Below are positions 52,322 through 61,752 of a DNA stretch of 64,000 bases, piece by piece (position 1 is the stretch's first letter; each line of letters begins with the position of its first letter). The translations under genes were made by a program, and so were the position numbers. The notes under the pieces are model-generated. The model worked only from the letters and a program-made list of their open reading frames with translations, did not search any database and had not been told where the DNA came from. Source of the stretch: Mesorhizobium sp. NFR06 (GTDB lineage: Bacteria; Pseudomonadota; Alphaproteobacteria; Rhizobiales; Rhizobiaceae); contig NZ_FOVT01000009.1 in assembly GCF_900115245.1 (NCBI RefSeq), forward strand, positions 62,001 to 126,000. Direction: 5' to 3'.

Positions 52322-53788
52322 TCAGCCCACCTGTTTCAGCGTCGCCTTTTCGGCGCGCAATTCCTCGATCGAGCGCACGCTTCGCCGCGCGGCGCCCGCC
52401 CAATCCCGGGTCTTGATCTTCGATTTCGAAAGCCGCTCTTTTGCCGCCGGAACGGCCTGGGCGTATTGCGGCAGCCATGCGGCCTGGGCGACGACCATCT
52501 CGTCCACCATCTGCCAGACCTCTTCCGGCGTGGACACGGCTCCGACCAGCGGGTCGTGCAGCACGGCGAGTTTCAAAAGGTCGATGTCGCCGGCGATCGC
52601 TGCATGCACCGACATGCGCTGAACGTTGATCGAGGACATGCAGGTTGCCGCGCACGCCTCCGGCAGCGTGATGCCGGCCGCCATGTTGATGCCGAACCGG
52701 TCGACGAAACCGGGCGACTCGATGATGGCGTCCTGCGGCAGGTTGGTGATCACGCCTTCATTCTTGACGTTGAAGTGGCCGCGATAGACGCGGTTGGTCT
52801 CCAGCGCCTCCAATATGTGGCTGGCATGCTCGTTGGAGCGCCTGGCCGGATCGATCGGCTTCGACGCGGCTTCGAGGAACTGCGGATATTCGGTCTCGAA
52901 CCAATTGCGGGTTTCGGTCGAGTAGCGCAGATAGCCGCCGGTTTCGCCGTGGATCCAGTCGGACATGTCGATCCAGCGCGCGATCTCGTCGGGACGCTTG
53001 CGGTACCAGGGCAGGTATTCCGACAGGTGGCCGTTGCTTTCGGTCGAATAGACGCCGAAGCGCTTCAGCACGTCGATGCGCAGCTTTTCCTGCTTCGAAA
53101 AGACCGGATGCGCCTCGAAGGCGGCAATGAGCTCATCCTTGCCGATCGGCCGGCCGTTCAGCCGCAAGTCGATGAACCAGGTCTGGTGATTGATGCCGGA
53201 GCAGACATAGTCGAGCTCCTTGGCCGACTTGGCGCCCAGCACTTCTGCGATCTGCTCGGCGCCATGCTGGACGCCGTGGCAGAGCCCGACAGTGTCGACC
53301 TTGCCATATTCGATCGCCGCCCAGGTATTCATCGCCATCGGATTGGCATAGTTGAGGAACTTGGCGCCGGCGTCGGCGACCTCGCGGATATCCCTGCAGA
53401 AGTCGAGAATCACCGGAATGTTGCGCTGACCGTAGAGGATGCCGCCGGCGCAGATCGTATCGCCGACGCACTGGTCGATGCCATATTTCAGCGGAATGCG
53501 GATGTCGTCGGCATAGGCTTCGAGGCCGCCGACGCGCACGCAGCTGATGATATAGCGCGCGCCCTCCAGCGCCTTGCGGCGGTCGGTCGTCGCCGTCACC
53601 CTGGTCGGCAGATTGTTGGCCTCGACGATCCGGTCGAGGATCGCCTTGATCATGCCCAGATTGTGCTCGCTGACGTCGGTCAGCGCGAATTCGATGTCCT
53701 TGAATTCCGGTACGCACAGAATGTCGGTGAACAGCTTCTTGGTGAATCCGACGCTGCCGGCGCCGATAATAGCGATTTTGAAGCTCAC
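52322..53788 (-). CDS. agaL1: GH4 alpha-galactosidase, first copy
   Basis: A 488-residue GH4 enzyme and first gene of the operon. It has KIAIIGAGSVGFTKKLFTDI at the N-terminus, NPMAMNTW, the metal-binding GLCHGVQHGAEQI and CSGINHQTWFIDL. The translation start is GTG 53788 with GAGGTGAAG just before it. GH4 enzymes need NAD+ and Mn2+, and alpha-galactosidases (MelA type) release galactose from melibiose, raffinose or related seed sugars. The divergent AraC gene starts 211 bases away. Confidence 0.92.
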   Translation of the reverse strand: MSFKIAIIGAGSVGFTKKLFTDILCVPEFKDIEFALTDVSEHNLGMIKAILDRIVEANNLPTRVTATTDRRKALEGARYIISCVRVGGLEAYADDIRIPLKYGIDQCVGDTICAGGILYGQRNIPVILDFCRDIREVADAGAKFLNYANPMAMNTWAAIEYGKVDTVGLCHGVQHGAEQIAEVLGAKSAKELDYVCSGINHQTWFIDLRLNGRPIGKDELIAAFEAHPVFSKQEKLRIDVLKRFGVYSTESNGHLSEYLPWYRKRPDEIARWIDMSDWIHGETGGYLRYSTETRNWFETEYPQFLEAASKPIDPARRSNEHASHILEALETNRVYRGHFNVKNEGVITNLPQDAIIESPGFVDRFGINMAAGITLPEACAATCMSSINVQRMSVHAAIAGDIDLLKLAVLHDPLVGAVSTPEEVWQMVDEMVVAQAAWLPQYAQAVPAAKERLSKSKIKTRDWAGAARRSVRSIEELRAEKATLKQVG

Positions 53789-53869
53789 CTTCACCTCGAT
53801 CCAATCGAATGCTAGGCAAGGAGCAGCAAGGGAGGATACGGCCACGCGCCATGGCGCACGCACCGCTCA

Positions 53870-53892
53870 AAGCCGGAAATCCGGCTTTTTTC
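53870..53892 (+). terminator. Terminator-like hairpin between agaL1 and agpT
   Basis: AAGCCGG, AAAT and CCGGCTT form a 7-bp stem followed by TTTTT on the plus strand. It lies in the divergent promoter region, so it could stop antisense transcription or attenuate the AraC message from an upstream promoter. Confidence 0.5.
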
Positions 53893-53998
53893 CTCCCGCC
53901 CGCTCCTCGACCGCGGGTCATTCCCGTTCTTGAGGGCCTGATTATGCGCTTATTCGCGCGCTCGGCCAGAGAAGGATTATGCTTTCGAGGGTAATTTT

Positions 53999-54874
53999 GT
54001 GCTGCGGGACCTGATCGCTAACGGACAATTGATGCGCACGATTTCGCTGCCGCGCGGTCGCCAACGCCTGCACGCCATGCCGACCAGCACCGGCTATGAG
54101 GTGCGCCAGCACGAAACCTACGACTGGGACGGCCGGAAGCGCGGCCAGACCCCATTCACAGTGCTCCAGCACACGATCAGCGGCATCGGTCAGCTGCGCT
54201 ACGAAAACCGCAACTATCGCCTGCAGGCCAACGACACGCTTCTGGTGTTGGTGCCGCACAACCACCGCTACTGGTTGGCGCCGGGCGACCGCTGGGAATA
54301 TTTCTGGATATCGATGAATGGCGAGGAAGCGCTGCGCGTCCACAAGTCCATCCTCAGCGTCTCCGGGCCTGTCTTCCGGCTGCAGCCGGCGACCATCGAC
54401 CATCTCGCCGATTGCAGCCTGCGGCTTATCAAGGGAGCCGGCTCGCCGGGCGCCGCGTCGGCGATCGCCTACGAGGCGGCGATGGCGCTCTATGACGATG
54501 TCTTCGGTTCGCACGCCTTCGCTGAAAAGCAGAGCGCCATGCAACCTGTCATCGACCACATCAACGCCAATCTCGACAAGCCGCTGCCGGTGGACGAGCT
54601 CGTCCAGATCAGCGGCCTCAGTCGCGCGCATTTTTCGCGCTGCTTTGCCGAGAGCGAAGGGTTGCCGCCAGCCGAGTTCGTCCTGCAACAACGCCTGCAG
54701 CGCGCGGCGAAGCTTCTGACCAGGGCGGATTTTCTCCCGGTGAAGGAGGTCGCGGTGCTGTGCGGTTTCGAGGACCCGAACTACTTCTCAAAGGTGTTTC
54801 GCCGCTGCTACGGCATCAACCCGACGCAGTTTCGCACCACCGGCATGTACGCCAGCCTGGGCAGCCATCGCTGA
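53999..54874 (+). CDS. agpT: AraC-family activator of the alpha-galactoside operon
   Basis: A 291-residue AraC/XylS regulator. The N-terminal half has a cupin-like sugar-sensing fold (QANDTLLVLVPHNHRYWLAP), and the C-terminus has two HTHs: LVQISGLSRAHFSRCFAESE followed by EVAVLCGFEDPNYFSKVFRR. S. meliloti AgpT, an AraC-type activator needed for alpha-galactoside induction, holds the same divergent position. GTG 53999 is the start used; ATG 54032 is an alternative. Sugar ligand is inferred from context. Confidence 0.87.
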   Translation: MLRDLIANGQLMRTISLPRGRQRLHAMPTSTGYEVRQHETYDWDGRKRGQTPFTVLQHTISGIGQLRYENRNYRLQANDTLLVLVPHNHRYWLAPGDRWEYFWISMNGEEALRVHKSILSVSGPVFRLQPATIDHLADCSLRLIKGAGSPGAASAIAYEAAMALYDDVFGSHAFAEKQSAMQPVIDHINANLDKPLPVDELVQISGLSRAHFSRCFAESEGLPPAEFVLQQRLQRAAKLLTRADFLPVKEVAVLCGFEDPNYFSKVFRRCYGINPTQFRTTGMYASLGSHR

Positions 54875-55021
54875 GAGCTCGTTTGGAACTGTATTTCCGC
54901 GGCCGTCTGAAGGTGCTCACCTGCTCAATGTACGCTCCGCTCAGGTTCTCGAAAACACCTTCATATGACTCGCAGCAGCGAGTTCCGAAAACGTGCCCTT
55001 ACGACAGTTGATTTGGAATGA

Positions 55022-56185
55022 TCAGTGGCGGGGTCGATCGAGCGCCGTCGAGGCGGTGCTGACCGGATCGGCCACCGCGGCAAAGGCCGCATCGATCTGC
55101 TCCGGCGTGCGCTGTCCGCTGCGTTTCCAGGCGACATATTGCGCGATGCCGAAACCTGGCCGCTGCGGCACCGTCTTCACCACCGGCATGCGGAACCCGT
55201 CGCGGAACTTGTCCCAGCGCGCGCCGAGCACGGCGGCCATTTCCTCGAAGGTCGGCGGCGTCGCCACATCGGCGTAGGTGATGGTGACTTTGCCGGCCAA
55301 CGCGGCCTGACGCGAAATCGGCACCGGGATCGAGGCGAGGTAGTCGGCCGGCACGTCCAGCAGCCCGCCGAAGGCCCATTGCCGGCGCAGTTCATCGGCG
55401 CTCATCGGCGCGACACTGACGTCGATGTCGTTGGGCGTGCCCGGCACCCGATAGGGACATCTGAAGCGGCCGCAATTGGCCTGCGCGGAGAACTGCCACA
55501 GCGCATAGCCCTGCCAATTGCCCATCGGGAAATGCACGTCGATGTCCGGCTTGTAGCGCGCATACCAGAGCGGCAGCCGCGACAGCAGGCGGTACTGGTA
55601 ACGGTTGTCGGCAATGTACTGGGCGGTCTTGCCGTTGGCGTAGAGCACCGGGAAGCGGCCGAGGCGGCGGTGCACCTGGCGCACGAATTCCTCGGCGTCC
55701 TCCAGCGACATCCATTGCGTGGGATCGATGCCTTCGATGTCGAGCGCAAGCAGCTCATCCGGCGCCGGTTCCGCGAAATCGATGAAATTGTTGGCCTGCT
55801 CGACCGGGTTGCCGGGCCGCGCGAGGTGATAGGCGCCCCATTTCAGGCCGAGCGCCTTGGCCACCACCTTGCGCGTCTGGAACAGCTCGCGCGTCACCGC
55901 GTAGCGTTTCCATTGCGTCTTGCAGAGTTTGACGTCGGCCTCGGCGCCGAAGCAGAAATAGGGCGGCGGCAGCCCGTCGGACGCCTTGTTGATGAAGCCG
56001 GCGATGCGCTTGTCGGTGACGAGCTGCTGCCAGTCGATCGAGTTGTATTCATAGGCGTCGATCACCAGCGGGCGGTCGGCATTCTTCCACGGCTCGGAGA
56101 AATCCGAGGCCTTTGCCGCCGTGCCCAGCGCAACCGCCACCGCGAGAAGCGCCAGGCGGCGAAGAGGGCGCGCCGGCTTTTTCAA
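55022..56185 (-). CDS. Exported GH25-type lysozyme-like protein
   Basis: A 387-residue protein with a signal peptide (PLRRLALLAVAVALGTAAKA) and a GH25 muramidase domain. The fold is suggested by VIDAYEYNSIDWQQL near the N-terminus, GLKWGAYHLARPGNPVEQAN in the middle, DELLALDIEGIDP with the probable catalytic Asp-Glu pair, and FPVLYANGKTAQYI and WQFSAQANCGRF later on. A C-terminal region of about 130 residues beyond the domain has no obvious family. It would cut peptidoglycan in the periplasm; a role in cell-wall turnover or competition is possible. Confidence 0.82.
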   Translation of the reverse strand: MKKPARPLRRLALLAVAVALGTAAKASDFSEPWKNADRPLVIDAYEYNSIDWQQLVTDKRIAGFINKASDGLPPPYFCFGAEADVKLCKTQWKRYAVTRELFQTRKVVAKALGLKWGAYHLARPGNPVEQANNFIDFAEPAPDELLALDIEGIDPTQWMSLEDAEEFVRQVHRRLGRFPVLYANGKTAQYIADNRYQYRLLSRLPLWYARYKPDIDVHFPMGNWQGYALWQFSAQANCGRFRCPYRVPGTPNDIDVSVAPMSADELRRQWAFGGLLDVPADYLASIPVPISRQAALAGKVTITYADVATPPTFEEMAAVLGARWDKFRDGFRMPVVKTVPQRPGFGIAQYVAWKRSGQRTPEQIDAAFAAVADPVSTASTALDRPRH

Positions 56186-56453
56186 TCAGGGTGTCCCCGC
56201 TGACCAGGGAACGATCCTGAACCGCTATGGTTAAGGAAGTGCTTCGCAGCCAAGGATCGTTTATGCCGTCGGCGGTTTCCGTCCGCGCCAAAACGTCAAA
56301 AAAGTATCGGTCGGGTGGACAAGCCGTGGTGGCAGGCGTTTCAATTGCCGCCTAAGCTTTCAATCACGGCGGCCAGTGGGAATACACGGGGTCTGCCGGA
56401 CGAAGCGCAGCAACCGGTCACAAGACCGGACCCGCGCGGGGAGGAAAATGAAG

Positions 56454-57338
56454 ATGAATCCGGACCTGGAAGTCGTCCAGATCAGACAGGGTGAGTCGTT
56501 CAAGGCCTGGGCCCACGGCTATCCTTTCCGCACCGTGCGCTGGCATTTCCATCCCGAATACGAGCTGCATCTGGTCGTCGCCACCAACGGTCGCTATTTC
56601 GTCGGCGACTTCATCGGCGAGTTCGAGCCGGGCAATTTGGTGCTCACAGGCCCCAACCTGCCGCACAACTGGGTCAGCGACGTGCCGCCTGGCGAGACCG
56701 TGCCGCTGCGCGGCCGTGTCGTCCAGTTCTCCGAAGAATTCATTGCCGACGCTACCGCCGCGCTGCCCGAACTTGCCGCCTGTGCCGGCATTCTCGAGAC
56801 CAGCCGCCGCGGCGCGCTGTTCTCGCTGGCGACGGCTGATCTCGCGGCGCCCTTGCTGGCGGAACTGGTCGAGGCGCAAGGCGTGCGCCGCCTGTCGCTG
56901 TTCATGGCCGTGCTCGATATCTTGAGCCGCGCCGGCGATGTCCGCACCCTGGCCAGCGCCGGCTATCTTCCCGACCCCTCCGGCTTCATGTCGGCCGGCA
57001 TCAACCAGGCGCTCGCTTACATCAACTGCCACCTGACCGAGCCCTTCAGCGAAGGCACCTTGGCCGAGATCGCCGGGCGCAGCCCGAGCGCCTTCTCGCG
57101 CAGCTTCCGCCGGCACACGGGAATGGCGCTGGTGCAGTATGTCAACCGCCTGCGCATCAACCTCGCCTGCCAGCTGTTGATGAGCGAAGGCCAGATGTCG
57201 ATCACCGAAATCTGCTACGCGGCCGGCTACAACAACATCTCGAATTTCAATCGTCAGTTCCTGGCGCAGAAAGGCATGTCGCCTTCGCGCTTCAGGGCCT
57301 TGCTGGCGCAGAACGTCAACGCGGAGATCGCCGCCTAA
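56454..57338 (+). CDS. AraC-family regulator of the sugar/polyol cluster
   Basis: A 294-residue AraC-type regulator with an N-terminal cupin domain (VRWHFHPEYELHLVVATNGR and LVLTGPNLPHNWV) and a C-terminal double HTH (LAEIAGRSPSAFSRSFRRHT and ICYAAGYNNISNFNRQFLAQ). Two ATGs are possible; ATG 56454 is nine bases from GGAGG and is preferred over ATG 56448, which is only three bases away. It precedes a sugar ABC importer on the same strand and probably activates it. Confidence 0.9.
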   Translation: MNPDLEVVQIRQGESFKAWAHGYPFRTVRWHFHPEYELHLVVATNGRYFVGDFIGEFEPGNLVLTGPNLPHNWVSDVPPGETVPLRGRVVQFSEEFIADATAALPELAACAGILETSRRGALFSLATADLAAPLLAELVEAQGVRRLSLFMAVLDILSRAGDVRTLASAGYLPDPSGFMSAGINQALAYINCHLTEPFSEGTLAEIAGRSPSAFSRSFRRHTGMALVQYVNRLRINLACQLLMSEGQMSITEICYAAGYNNISNFNRQFLAQKGMSPSRFRALLAQNVNAEIAA

Positions 57339-57361
57339 CAGGGAGGTAACGGGAGGAGCCT

Positions 57362-57420
57362 AAAGCAATTCCAGTCTGAAAAGATTTTCCGTCCGGAATT
57401 GCGTCGTCAAACAAAGAGAC
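57362..57420. repeat. Palindromic intergenic repeat, family B
   Basis: CAATTCCAGTCTGAAAAG faces TTTTCCGTCCGGAATTG. It opens the 305-base gap between the AraC and binding-protein genes. The rest of the gap (57421-57643) contains GGGTGCCGGGCACCC, a short hairpin near 57443-57457, and no gene. Confidence 0.75.
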
Positions 57421-57643
57421 ATTCAGGGAAGGAAAGACGCGGGGTGCCGGGCACCCTGTGCTGGAGATCGTTTGTTCTGAAATCCAGCACGTTCAGGAGG
57501 ATGCTTGCGTTGGCTTACTGGGGTCGATCGATCCTCGGCCGCTGCTGATCATACTCCTTTCAACAGTTCGACATGCAGTCAAGGCCTGGCGCGTGCACCG
57601 CGCAGGTCCTCGTGAAACCATTTCTCGAAACGGAGACATTCGA

Positions 57644-58726
57644 ATGACCAGATATGCATGGAAATCGCCGTTTGCCTTGAAATCGACGATCGCGGCCGTT
57701 TTCGCCGTCTCGCTGCTTGGCAGCACGGCGGCATACGCCGACACGGTTACCGACGCTACGGTTGCCTTCCTGATGCCCGACCAGGCATCGACCCGCTACG
57801 AGCAGCACGACTATCCCGGCTTCGTCGCCGAGATGAAGAAGCTTTGCCCGGGCTGCAAGGTGATCTACCAGAACGCCGACGCCGATGCCGCGCGCCAGCA
57901 GCAGCAGTTCAATTCGGTGATCTCGCAGGGCGCCAAGGCCATCGTGCTCGATCCGGTCGATTCGACCGCCGCCGCCTCGCTGGTCAAGCTCGCGCAGAGC
58001 CAGGGCGTCAAGGTGATCGCCTATGACCGGCCCATCCCCACGGCGCCCGCCGATTTCTACGTGTCCTTCAACAACGAGGGCATCGGCAAGGCCATCGCCG
58101 ACTCGCTGATCGAGCACCTCAAGGCCCTGAAGGTGGACCCGGCCGGTGGCGGTCTGCTGCAGATCAACGGCTCGCCGACCGACGCTGCCGCCGGGCTGAT
58201 CAAGAAGGGCATCCACGAGGGCCTCGACAACAGCGGCTATCCGATCCTTGCCGAGTTCGATACGCCGGAATGGGCGCCGCCGAAGGCCCAGCAATGGGCC
58301 AGCGGTCAGATCACGCGCTTTGGGACCAAGATCCTCGGCGTCGTCGCCGCCAATGACGGCACCGGCGGCGGCGCGATCGCAGCCTTCAAGGCGGCCGGCG
58401 TGGATCCGGTTCCCCCGGTGACCGGCAACGATGCGACGATCGCGGCCTTGCAGCTGATCATCGCCGGTGACCAGTACAACACCATCTCCAAACCGAGCGA
58501 GATCGTCGCGGCCGCCGCGGCCAACGTTGCCATCAAGCTCTTGTCCGGCGAGGCGCCCAAGGCCGAGATGACCCTTTACGACACGCCCTCGCAGCTCTTC
58601 ACCCCGGCGGTGGTGACGCAGGAGAACCTCAAGGCCGAGATCATCGACAAAAAGATCAACACGGCCGCCGAGCTCTGCGTCGATCGCTATGTCGAGGGCT
58701 GCAAGAAGCTCGGCATCACAAACTGA
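57644..58726 (+). CDS. Sugar ABC transporter substrate-binding protein (xylose/ribose type)
   Basis: A 360-residue periplasmic protein with a signal peptide (TIAAVFAVSLLGSTAAYADT, cleavage near residue 33) and the type I periplasmic binding fold (Peripla_BP_4). ATVAFLMPDQASTRYEQHDY, QQFNSVISQGAKAIVLDPVD and AAANDGTGGGAIAAFKAAG are family landmarks, closest to XylF. It would bind a monosaccharide or polyol. It is followed by an ATPase and a permease in an operon with dehydrogenase and kinase genes. Confidence 0.9.
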   Translation: MTRYAWKSPFALKSTIAAVFAVSLLGSTAAYADTVTDATVAFLMPDQASTRYEQHDYPGFVAEMKKLCPGCKVIYQNADADAARQQQQFNSVISQGAKAIVLDPVDSTAAASLVKLAQSQGVKVIAYDRPIPTAPADFYVSFNNEGIGKAIADSLIEHLKALKVDPAGGGLLQINGSPTDAAAGLIKKGIHEGLDNSGYPILAEFDTPEWAPPKAQQWASGQITRFGTKILGVVAANDGTGGGAIAAFKAAGVDPVPPVTGNDATIAALQLIIAGDQYNTISKPSEIVAAAAANVAIKLLSGEAPKAEMTLYDTPSQLFTPAVVTQENLKAEIIDKKINTAAELCVDRYVEGCKKLGITN

Positions 58727-58803
58727 TCAGGTCCCATGGCATCCGGCCGCCCCGATAGGCGGCCGGATGTCCAGGAAACCCGATCGTCACGAAAGGTCAG
58801 TGC

Positions 58804-59640
58804 ATGAGTGAGAGTCCCGAAACGTCGGTTTCCGTCGGCGAGCTGGTGCTCAGCCTGCGCGGCATATCGAAGCATTTCGGCGCCGTTTCGGCGCTGACCG
58901 ATATCGACTTCGACGTCCACGCCGGCGAGGTCGTCGCGTTGGTCGGCGACAACGGCGCCGGAAAGTCGACGTTGGTCAAGATTCTTGCCGGCGTGCACCA
59001 GCCGAGCTCGGGGACGATCAATTTTCGCGGCAGCGAGGTCACGCTGCCCGACCCGCGGGCGGCGCTGACGCTGGGCATCGCCACGGTGTTCCAGGATCTT
59101 GCGCTGTGCGAAAATCTCGACGTGGTCGCCAACATATTCCTCGGCAACGAGCTCAGCCCGCTTCGGCTGGACGAGGTGGCGATGGAGATGCGGGCCTGGA
59201 CGCTGCTCAACGAATTGTCGGCGCGTATCCCGAGCGTGCGCGAGGCGGTCGCCTCGCTGTCCGGCGGCCAACGCCAGACGGTCGCCATCGCGCGCTCGTT
59301 GCTGCTCGAGCCGAAACTCATCCTCCTCGACGAGCCGACCGCCGCGCTCGGCGTCGCCCAGACGGCGGAGGTGCTCAATCTTATCGACCGCGTCCGCGCG
59401 CGCGGCCTCGGCGTCGTGATGATCAGCCACAACATGGAGGATGTCCGTGCGGTCGCCGACCGCATCGTGGTGCTGCGGCTGGGGCGCAACAACGGCGTCT
59501 TCGACCCCGACGCTTCGAACCAGGATCTGGTGAGCGCCATCACCGGCGCGTCCAACAATGCGGTGTCGCGTCGCGCGGAGCGGCTGCGGGCGCACCGCGA
59601 CAGCGCCGACAGCGGGCAGGCGAAGGAGCAGCGCCAATGA
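58804..59640 (+). CDS. Sugar ABC transporter ATPase (single ABC domain)
   Basis: A 278-residue ATPase with Walker A GDNGAGKSTLVK (about residues 53-64), signature LSGGQRQTVAIARSLL and Walker B LILLDEPTAALG. It has one ABC domain, whereas XylG/RbsA-type sugar ATPases usually carry two; the shorter form is that of FrcA-like transporters. The stop overlaps the permease start (ATGA), so the two are coupled. Confidence 0.92.
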   Translation: MSESPETSVSVGELVLSLRGISKHFGAVSALTDIDFDVHAGEVVALVGDNGAGKSTLVKILAGVHQPSSGTINFRGSEVTLPDPRAALTLGIATVFQDLALCENLDVVANIFLGNELSPLRLDEVAMEMRAWTLLNELSARIPSVREAVASLSGGQRQTVAIARSLLLEPKLILLDEPTAALGVAQTAEVLNLIDRVRARGLGVVMISHNMEDVRAVADRIVVLRLGRNNGVFDPDASNQDLVSAITGASNNAVSRRAERLRAHRDSADSGQAKEQRQ

Positions 59641-60890
59641 CACCAGAGCAAGGCACCTCCGCCCCAATGGCGCTCGACCGCGCCGACGTGCGGGTGAAGC
59701 ACCAGACAGGTCTCGGCGGAGCGGTTCGCTCCTTTCTCGATCGCGTGCGCAGCGGCGATCTCGGCTCGCTGCCGGTCGTCGTCGGCCTCGTGGTCATCTG
59801 GACTGTGTTCACCAGTCTCAATCCCGTGTTCGTTTCGAGCAGCAATCTGGTCAATCTTCTGTTCGATTGTTCGACGGTCGGTGTCATCGCGCTCGGCATC
59901 GTTTGCGTGCTGATGGTGGGCGAGATCGACCTCTCCGTCGGCTCCGTCAGCGGGTTCGCATCGGCGATCGTCGGCACGCTCTGGGTCAACCAGGGATGGC
60001 CGGTCGCGCTCGCCATCGTCGCCGCGCTGGCCTTCGGCGCGCTGATCGGCTCGCTCTACGCCCTGCTGTTCAACCGGCTGGGCATGCCGAGCTTCGTCTC
60101 GACGCTCGCCGGCCTGCTCGCGGTGCTGGGCATGCAGCTCTATATCCTCGGCTCCACCGGGTCGATCAATCTGCCCTATGGCTCCGCCCTGGTGGATTTC
60201 GGCCAGCTGATGGTGATGCCGAAATGGGTCTCGCACACCCTGGCCGCGATCCCCGGCCTGGCGATGCTGGTCAGCGGGCTTCGCACCTTCGCGCGCCGCC
60301 GCGCGGCCAACCTGTCGACCCCCTCGGCCACCGGACTCATCTTACGCGTCGCCGCCATAACCGTCGGCCTCGAGCTGATCGTCGCCTACCTCAACCAGTC
60401 GCGCGGCATCCCATGGATGTTCGGCCTGTTCGTCGGCCTCGCCGCGGCGATGAATTACGCCCTGACCAGAACCAAATGGGGGCGTTCGATGACCGCCGTT
60501 GGCGGCAACCGGGAGGCGGCGCGGCGCGCCGGCATCAAGGTGCGCGCCATCTACCTCAGCGCCTTTGCGCTATGCTCCACCTTCGCCGCGCTCGGTGGCG
60601 TGCTCGCGGCCGCGCGGCTCGCTTCCGCCAGCCAGCAGGCCGGCACCGGCGACGTCAACCTGAACGCGATCGCGGCCGCGGTCATCGGCGGCACCAGCCT
60701 GTTCGGCGGCCGCGGCAGCGCCTATTCCGCGCTGCTCGGTATCATCGTCATCCAGTCGATCGCCAGCGGCCTGACGCTGCTCGATCTGTCCTCGTCGCTT
60801 CGTTACATGATCACCGGTGCCGTGTTGGCAATCGCCGTGATCGTCGATTCCCTGGCGCGCCGATCCCGTGCTTCGCACGGCCGCGCCTGA
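59637..60890 (+). CDS. Sugar ABC transporter permease (XylH-like)
   Basis: A 417-residue permease with about ten membrane helices. The sugar-ABC signature [18 protein letters not shown] lies around residues 97-114 and later [20 protein letters not shown] and [20 protein letters not shown] appear, all typical of the RbsC/XylH/FrcC family. A hydrophilic N-terminal tail of about 45 residues precedes the first helix. Its ATG overlaps the ATPase stop by four bases. Confidence 0.92.
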   Translation: MTPEQGTSAPMALDRADVRVKHQTGLGGAVRSFLDRVRSGDLGSLPVVVGLVVIWTVFTSLNPVFVSSSNLVNLLFDCSTVGVIALGIVCVLMVGEIDLSVGSVSGFASAIVGTLWVNQGWPVALAIVAALAFGALIGSLYALLFNRLGMPSFVSTLAGLLAVLGMQLYILGSTGSINLPYGSALVDFGQLMVMPKWVSHTLAAIPGLAMLVSGLRTFARRRAANLSTPSATGLILRVAAITVGLELIVAYLNQSRGIPWMFGLFVGLAAAMNYALTRTKWGRSMTAVGGNREAARRAGIKVRAIYLSAFALCSTFAALGGVLAAARLASASQQAGTGDVNLNAIAAAVIGGTSLFGGRGSAYSALLGIIVIQSIASGLTLLDLSSSLRYMITGAVLAIAVIVDSLARRSRASHGRA

Positions 60891-60912
60891 ACAGTTCAAA
60901 CGGAAGGGTAAC

Positions 60913-61641
60913 ATGGCTCAGAATCTTTCGGGAAAAGTCGCCGCGGTCACCGGTGCGGCATCGGGTATCGGTCTCGAATGCGCCAGGGCGATGCTTGCCG
61001 CCGGCGCTCGGGTGGTGCTGGTCGACAGGGCGCAGGACAAGCTGAAGGAGATCGTCGCCGAACTCGGCGAAGGCGCGATTCCGCTGGTGGTCGACCTCAC
61101 CAGCCCCGCAAGCGTGGCGACGATGATGCCTGGGATCCTCGAAAAGGCCGGCCAACTCGACATCTTTCACGCCAATGCCGGCTCCTATGTGGGCGGCGAG
61201 ATCCTCAACGGCGATCCGGACGCCTGGGACCGCATGCTGAACCTCAACATCAACTCGGTCTTCCGCTCGGTGCATGCGGTCTTGCCGCACATGGTCGAGC
61301 GCAAGACCGGCGACATCATCGTCACCAGTTCCATCGCCGGCCTCGTCCCTGTGGTCTGGGAGCCGGTCTACACGGCCTCGAAACATGCCATACAGGCGTT
61401 CGTCCATACGCTGCGCAGGCAGGTGGCCAAGCACGGTCTGCGCGTCGGCGCCGTGGCACCGGGGCCGGTGGTGACGGCGCTGATCAGCGATTGGCCGAAG
61501 CAGAAGCTCGAGGACGAGCTGGCGGCCGGTGGCCTGATGCAGCCCACCGAGGTCGCGGACGCTGTTTTGTTCATGCTCACGCGGCCGCGAAACGTCACCA
61601 TTCGCGACCTGGTCATCCTGCCGCAGAGCAACGATCTGTAG
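60913..61641 (+). CDS. Short-chain dehydrogenase/reductase
   Basis: A 242-residue NAD(P)-dependent SDR. The cofactor motif is TGAASGIG (residues 13-20), the active site is NAG (88-90), Ser140 and YTASK (Tyr153 and Lys157). Its place between a sugar permease and an FGGY kinase suggests that it oxidises an imported polyol to a ketose (for example ribitol, arabitol or xylitol) or acts on a sugar. The product would be phosphorylated by the next gene. Confidence 0.9.
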   Translation: MAQNLSGKVAAVTGAASGIGLECARAMLAAGARVVLVDRAQDKLKEIVAELGEGAIPLVVDLTSPASVATMMPGILEKAGQLDIFHANAGSYVGGEILNGDPDAWDRMLNLNINSVFRSVHAVLPHMVERKTGDIIVTSSIAGLVPVVWEPVYTASKHAIQAFVHTLRRQVAKHGLRVGAVAPGPVVTALISDWPKQKLEDELAAGGLMQPTEVADAVLFMLTRPRNVTIRDLVILPQSNDL

Positions 61642-61644
61642 TGA

Positions 61645-61733
61645 TTAGGCAGTAGGCAGTAGGGAATGGGGAAAAGTCACTTGCGGGCCATCATTCACGA
61701 ATGACCATCGCCTACTGCCTACTGCCTACTGCC
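61645..61733. repeat. Inverted repeat of GGCAGTA units between SDR and kinase genes
   Basis: TAGGCAGTAGGCAGTAGG at the left and CCTACTGCCTACTGCCTACTG at the right form an inverted repeat around a 44-nt spacer. Each arm is itself a tandem repeat of GGCAGTA, so the arms can slip against each other. The element ends 19 bases upstream of the kinase start. Confidence 0.82.
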
Positions 61734-61752
61734 CCACTTTTGAGGTCTCCCC

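Noticed and set aside
57458-57643. A possible 62-residue extension of the sugar-binding protein
   Set aside because: The signal peptide begins at the ATG at 57644 and the upstream residues would place it internally.
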